Positions 22,908 to 25,755 of a stretch of 25,755 nucleotides of DNA are shown here, piece after piece. Under the pieces are notes generated by a model. That model did no database searches, had not been told where the DNA came from, and was given only the letters and a program-made list of their open reading frames with translations. The stretch covers positions 1-25,755 of the forward strand of contig SVDR01000034.1 of the NCBI GenBank assembly GCA_015057755.1, given 5' to 3'. Both the position numbers and the translations under genes were made by a program. This DNA is from Lachnoclostridium sp. (lineage in GTDB: Bacteria; Bacillota_A; Clostridia; Lachnospirales; Lachnospiraceae). The stretch's first letter is position 1. Every line of letters begins with the position of its first letter.

Positions 22908-25556
22908 ATGAAACAAGAGTATTTGTCGAAGATTGACGAAGTCTTAAAGGCGCAGGACACAACGGCGAACGGTCTGACGAGTGAAGAGGCGGAAAAACGA
23001 CTGGCGGCTGTTGGTAAAAACAAGCTGACAGAGGGAAAGAAAGATTCTCTTTTCAGTCGGTTTATGAAAGAATTGTCGGATCCGATGATCATTATTCTAA
23101 TCGTCGCAGCAGCAATCTCAGGTGTGACTGCGTGGTACGAGGGCGAGGCGTTTACGGATGTCATCATTATCATGGCGGTAGTTATCATCAACGCTGTGCT
23201 CGGTGTTGTCCAGGAGAGTAAGGCGGAGGCTGCCATCGAAGCACTTCAGGAAATTGCAGCAGCCACCAGCAAGGTACTGCGTGACGGAAAGCTGGTTGTG
23301 TTAAAGAGCGAGGATCTGGTTCCGGGAGACGTGGTCGTACTGGAGGCGGGAGATTCTGTTCCGGCAGACGGTCGAATTATTGAAAGTGCCAGCATGAAGA
23401 TTGAGGAAGCGGCTCTGACAGGAGAGTCTGTTCCGGTCAACAAAATCGTAGCGGCGCTGGAACTTGGCGGTGAAAAAGATGTGCCGCTGGGTGACAGAAA
23501 GAATATGATGTACATGGGCTCTACAGTTGTTTACGGCCGCGGTCGCGCGGTTGTTACCGGAACCGGAATGAACACTGAGATGGGCAAGATTGCGGATGCG
23601 CTGGCGAAGGCTCAGGATGAGGAGACTCCGCTGCAGATTAAAATGAACCAGCTGAGCCGTATGCTGACGATTCTTGTTGTCGGTATCAGTATGGTCATCT
23701 TTGCAGTGGGAATCACACGAGCATTCGGTACACCGGAGGGAATTACAGGCGATACGATTTTAGACAGCTTTATGGTAGCTGTTTCTCTGGCTGTTGCTGC
23801 GATTCCGGAAGGTCTGGCGGCAGTTGTCACGATCGTGCTTTCCATTGGTGTGACCAATATGTCACGCAGGAATGCGATCATCCGAAAGCTGACGGCGGTA
23901 GAAACCCTTGGATGTACGCAGATCATCTGCTCGGATAAGACCGGTACACTGACTCAGAATAAGATGACAGTAGTGGATCATGTTTCGGGTGACGAGAAGA
24001 AATTGGTAATTGCCATGGCGCTCTGTTCCGATGCGGAGCTGGATGCAGAGACAAAAGATGCGGTTGGTGAACCGACGGAGTGCGCATTGGTCAATGATGC
24101 CAATAAAAATGGTTTCCCGAAAGATCAGTTAAAGGCTGCATACGTCCGAATTGGAGAAGCGCCATTTGATTCCATGCGTAAGATGATGTCTACGGTGCAC
24201 GAAAAATCCGGAAACTGGATTCAGTTCACCAAAGGCGCTCCGGATGAAGTTCTGAAAAAATGCACAAAGGCCTATGTAAACGGTTCGGTTGTTCCGATGA
24301 CAGCCCGAATCCGTGACGATATATTAAAGAGTAATAAGGCAATGGCAGACCGTGCACTGCGTGTTCTCTGTGCTGCGGAGCGTGTCTGGAATGAGAAACC
24401 GTCAGATTTCAGTCCGGAATATCTGGAGCAGGATCTCACATACATCGGTTTATCGGGCATGATCGACCCGGTTCGTCCGGAAGTAAAAACTGCGATCGCA
24501 AAGTGTCGTGATGCAGGAATCCGCCCGATCATGATCACAGGTGACCATAAAGATACTGCAGTTGCCATTGCTATGGAGCTTGGAATCATAAAAGATGCAA
24601 GCCAGGCGATTACCGGTTCCATGCTCAACGATATGAGTGACGAAGAGTTTAATGAAAAGATAGAACAGTTTTCCGTTTATGCCCGTGTTCAGCCGGAACA
24701 CAAAGTGCGAATCGTCAACGGCTGGAAAGTCAAGGGTATGGTTACTGCGATGACAGGAGACGGAGTGAATGATGCCCCGTCCATCAAGAGTGCGGATATC
24801 GGTATCGGAATGGGAATTACAGGTACTGATGTAACAAAGAATGTGGCAGACATGGTTCTTGCGGATGATAACTTCGCGACCATTGTTTCTGCTGTTGAAG
24901 AGGGACGAAGAATTTATGATAATATCCGTAAGGCGATCCAGTTCCTTTTAGCATCGAACTTATCCGAAGTATTGTCCATCTTTTTCGCAACACTTCTTGG
25001 ATTTACAATTCTGGAACCAGTTCATCTGCTCTGGATCAACCTGATCACAGATTGTTTCCCGGCTCTGGCACTCGGAATGGAACAGAGCGAATCTGATATC
25101 ATGAAACGAGCTCCACGTGATTCCAAAGAGGGAATCTTTGCAGGAGGTATGGCATTTGACGTATTCTTCCAGGGAGCCATCGTTACGGTCCTTGTCATGA
25201 TCTCTTATCTTCTCGGTCATTATTACGAGAGCGGTGTGTGGGAATTCGTCAACAGCAAAGACGGAACTACCATGGCATTCCTGACTTTATCCATGGTCGA
25301 GATTTTCCATTCGCTCAATATGAGAAGCCGTCGCGGTTCCATTTTCCGCATGAAGACACACAACAAGTTCCTTTACGGAGCAATGATCGTGTCCTTTATT
25401 TTGACAACGGCTGTGATTGAAGTTCCGTTCCTTGCTAAGGCGTTTGAATTTACTCCGATTGCTCTTCCGGAGTATCTGATGGCTCTGGGTCTGGCGATCA
25501 TGATCATTCCAATCATGGAAGTGGTGAAGGCTGTGCAGCGAGGTGCAGGAAAGTAA
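22908..25556 (+). CDS. P2A-type cation-transporting ATPase (Ca2+/Mn2+ exporter, SERCA/PMR1-like)
   Basis: This 882-residue membrane ATPase has all P-type signatures: N-terminal cation ATPase domain (1-70), TGES (171-174), M4 PEGL (300-303) with E301, phosphorylated D343 in DKTGTLT, KGAP (442-445), TGDGVNDAP (616-624), and M6 with N711-LITD715. E301, N711 and D715 correspond to Ca2+/Mn2+-coordinating residues of SERCA/PMR1 pumps. About ten membrane helices are expected. I start at 22908, where AGGAGGAGG precedes the ATG; a longer frame to 22857 lacks such a site. Control by a yybP-ykoY riboswitch argues that Mn2+ is a physiological substrate, as for the Lactococcus YoaB pump. Ca2+ export is also likely. 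The gene stands alone downstream of the riboswitch. Confidence 0.93.
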   Translation: MKQEYLSKIDEVLKAQDTTANGLTSEEAEKRLAAVGKNKLTEGKKDSLFSRFMKELSDPMIIILIVAAAISGVTAWYEGEAFTDVIIIMAVVIINAVLGVVQESKAEAAIEALQEIAAATSKVLRDGKLVVLKSEDLVPGDVVVLEAGDSVPADGRIIESASMKIEEAALTGESVPVNKIVAALELGGEKDVPLGDRKNMMYMGSTVVYGRGRAVVTGTGMNTEMGKIADALAKAQDEETPLQIKMNQLSRMLTILVVGISMVIFAVGITRAFGTPEGITGDTILDSFMVAVSLAVAAIPEGLAAVVTIVLSIGVTNMSRRNAIIRKLTAVETLGCTQIICSDKTGTLTQNKMTVVDHVSGDEKKLVIAMALCSDAELDAETKDAVGEPTECALVNDANKNGFPKDQLKAAYVRIGEAPFDSMRKMMSTVHEKSGNWIQFTKGAPDEVLKKCTKAYVNGSVVPMTARIRDDILKSNKAMADRALRVLCAAERVWNEKPSDFSPEYLEQDLTYIGLSGMIDPVRPEVKTAIAKCRDAGIRPIMITGDHKDTAVAIAMELGIIKDASQAITGSMLNDMSDEEFNEKIEQFSVYARVQPEHKVRIVNGWKVKGMVTAMTGDGVNDAPSIKSADIGIGMGITGTDVTKNVADMVLADDNFATIVSAVEEGRRIYDNIRKAIQFLLASNLSEVLSIFFATLLGFTILEPVHLLWINLITDCFPALALGMEQSESDIMKRAPRDSKEGIFAGGMAFDVFFQGAIVTVLVMISYLLGHYYESGVWEFVNSKDGTTMAFLTLSMVEIFHSLNMRSRRGSIFRMKTHNKFLYGAMIVSFILTTAVIEVPFLAKAFEFTPIALPEYLMALGLAIMIIPIMEVVKAVQRGAGK

Positions 25557-25586
25557 ATAGAGATTTAGTTGAGTAAATTTTAAAAC

Positions 25587-25736
25587 AAAAAAGTCCTAGA
25601 TAATAGGAATTTCCGCAAGGACACACTCGCGTTCAGTGAATTACGCAGCGGTACTAAGGCTCTAAAGGACAGAGCCTAAGTGCCGGCGTAATTCGATGGT
25701 CCTTTGCGGAAACACCTATTATTCTAGGATTTTTTT
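25587..25736. repeat. 150-nt near-perfect palindrome ending in T7 (terminator, MITE-like element or rod-shaped ncRNA)
   Basis: Almost every base pairs with a partner. The outer arm is A6, TCCTAGA, TAATAGG and TTTCCGC-AAGGAC (25587-25622), paired with GTCCTTTGCGGAAA, CCTATTA, TCTAGGA and T's (25699-25736) with small bulges. The inner arm is GAATTACGC (25638-25646) with GCGTAATTC (25686-25694), CGGTACT with AGTGCCG, and AGGCTCT (25657-25663) with AGAGCCT (25671-25677). An asymmetric bubble, 25623-25637 against 25695-25698, divides the rod. The apical loop AAAGGAC is exactly complementary to GTCCTTT at 25699-25705. It lies 30 nt after the ATPase stop and would terminate that transcript. The size and bubble also recall 6S RNA, but no convincing own promoter is visible and no transposase or target duplication was found. 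Confidence 0.6.
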
Positions 25737-25755
25737 CAAAATATACTCACCATAT

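Overview
The window looks like chromosomal DNA of a Gram-positive anaerobe of the Clostridia, most likely Lachnospiraceae. The indicators are strong AGGAGG-type ribosome binding sites, an oxygen-sensitive class III ribonucleotide reductase (NrdD/NrdG), the ScpA/ScpB kleisin pair, a MetH whose reactivation domain is a separate protein, and intrinsic terminators with long U tracts. The family assignment is an inference from gene content, not a database match. No tRNA, rRNA, transposase or CRISPR array was seen.

Layout. (1) 1-1926 is visibly AT-rich and looks like accessory DNA. It holds repeat-like sequence at the left edge, a small P-loop kinase-like gene, a short relic of a HEAT-like protein ending in a terminator, and a cytoplasmic serine hydrolase. 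(2) 1940-3703 carries a PepT-like M20 peptidase and a maltose/galactoside-type O-acetyltransferase, closed by a terminator. (3) On the minus strand, 5394-3727 is a two-gene unit of a cytidylate-kinase-like protein and a type Ib DAHP synthase. It diverges from a LysR regulator (5543-6463), and a dyad lies in the shared promoter region. (4) 6497-10723 is a methionine/one-carbon operon: a promoter, a roughly 190-nt structured leader, metF, the MetH reactivation protein and metH. (5) argS has its own promoter and hairpin leader. It is followed by an SNF2/SWI2-type ATPase, a D-Ala-D-Ala carboxypeptidase with C-terminal wall-binding repeats, and a membrane-anchored metallophosphoesterase. (6) A promoter followed almost at once by an intrinsic terminator precedes scpA-scpB-nrdD-nrdG. 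These four genes overlap one another and so look translationally coupled. (7) A yybP-ykoY (Mn2+) riboswitch with its expression-platform terminator precedes a P2A-type cation ATPase, which suggests metal-induced Mn2+/Ca2+ export. (8) The right edge holds a 150-nt, nearly fully self-complementary palindrome ending in T7.

How the parts work together. MetF makes 5-methyl-THF, MetH passes the methyl group through cobalamin to homocysteine, and the small protein rescues oxidised cobalamin, so the three genes form a complete module. The ScpAB-NrdDG unit couples chromosome condensation with anaerobic dNTP supply. The strongest unexplained signals are the metF leader with its competing stems, the terminal palindrome, and the promoter-terminator unit upstream of scpA.
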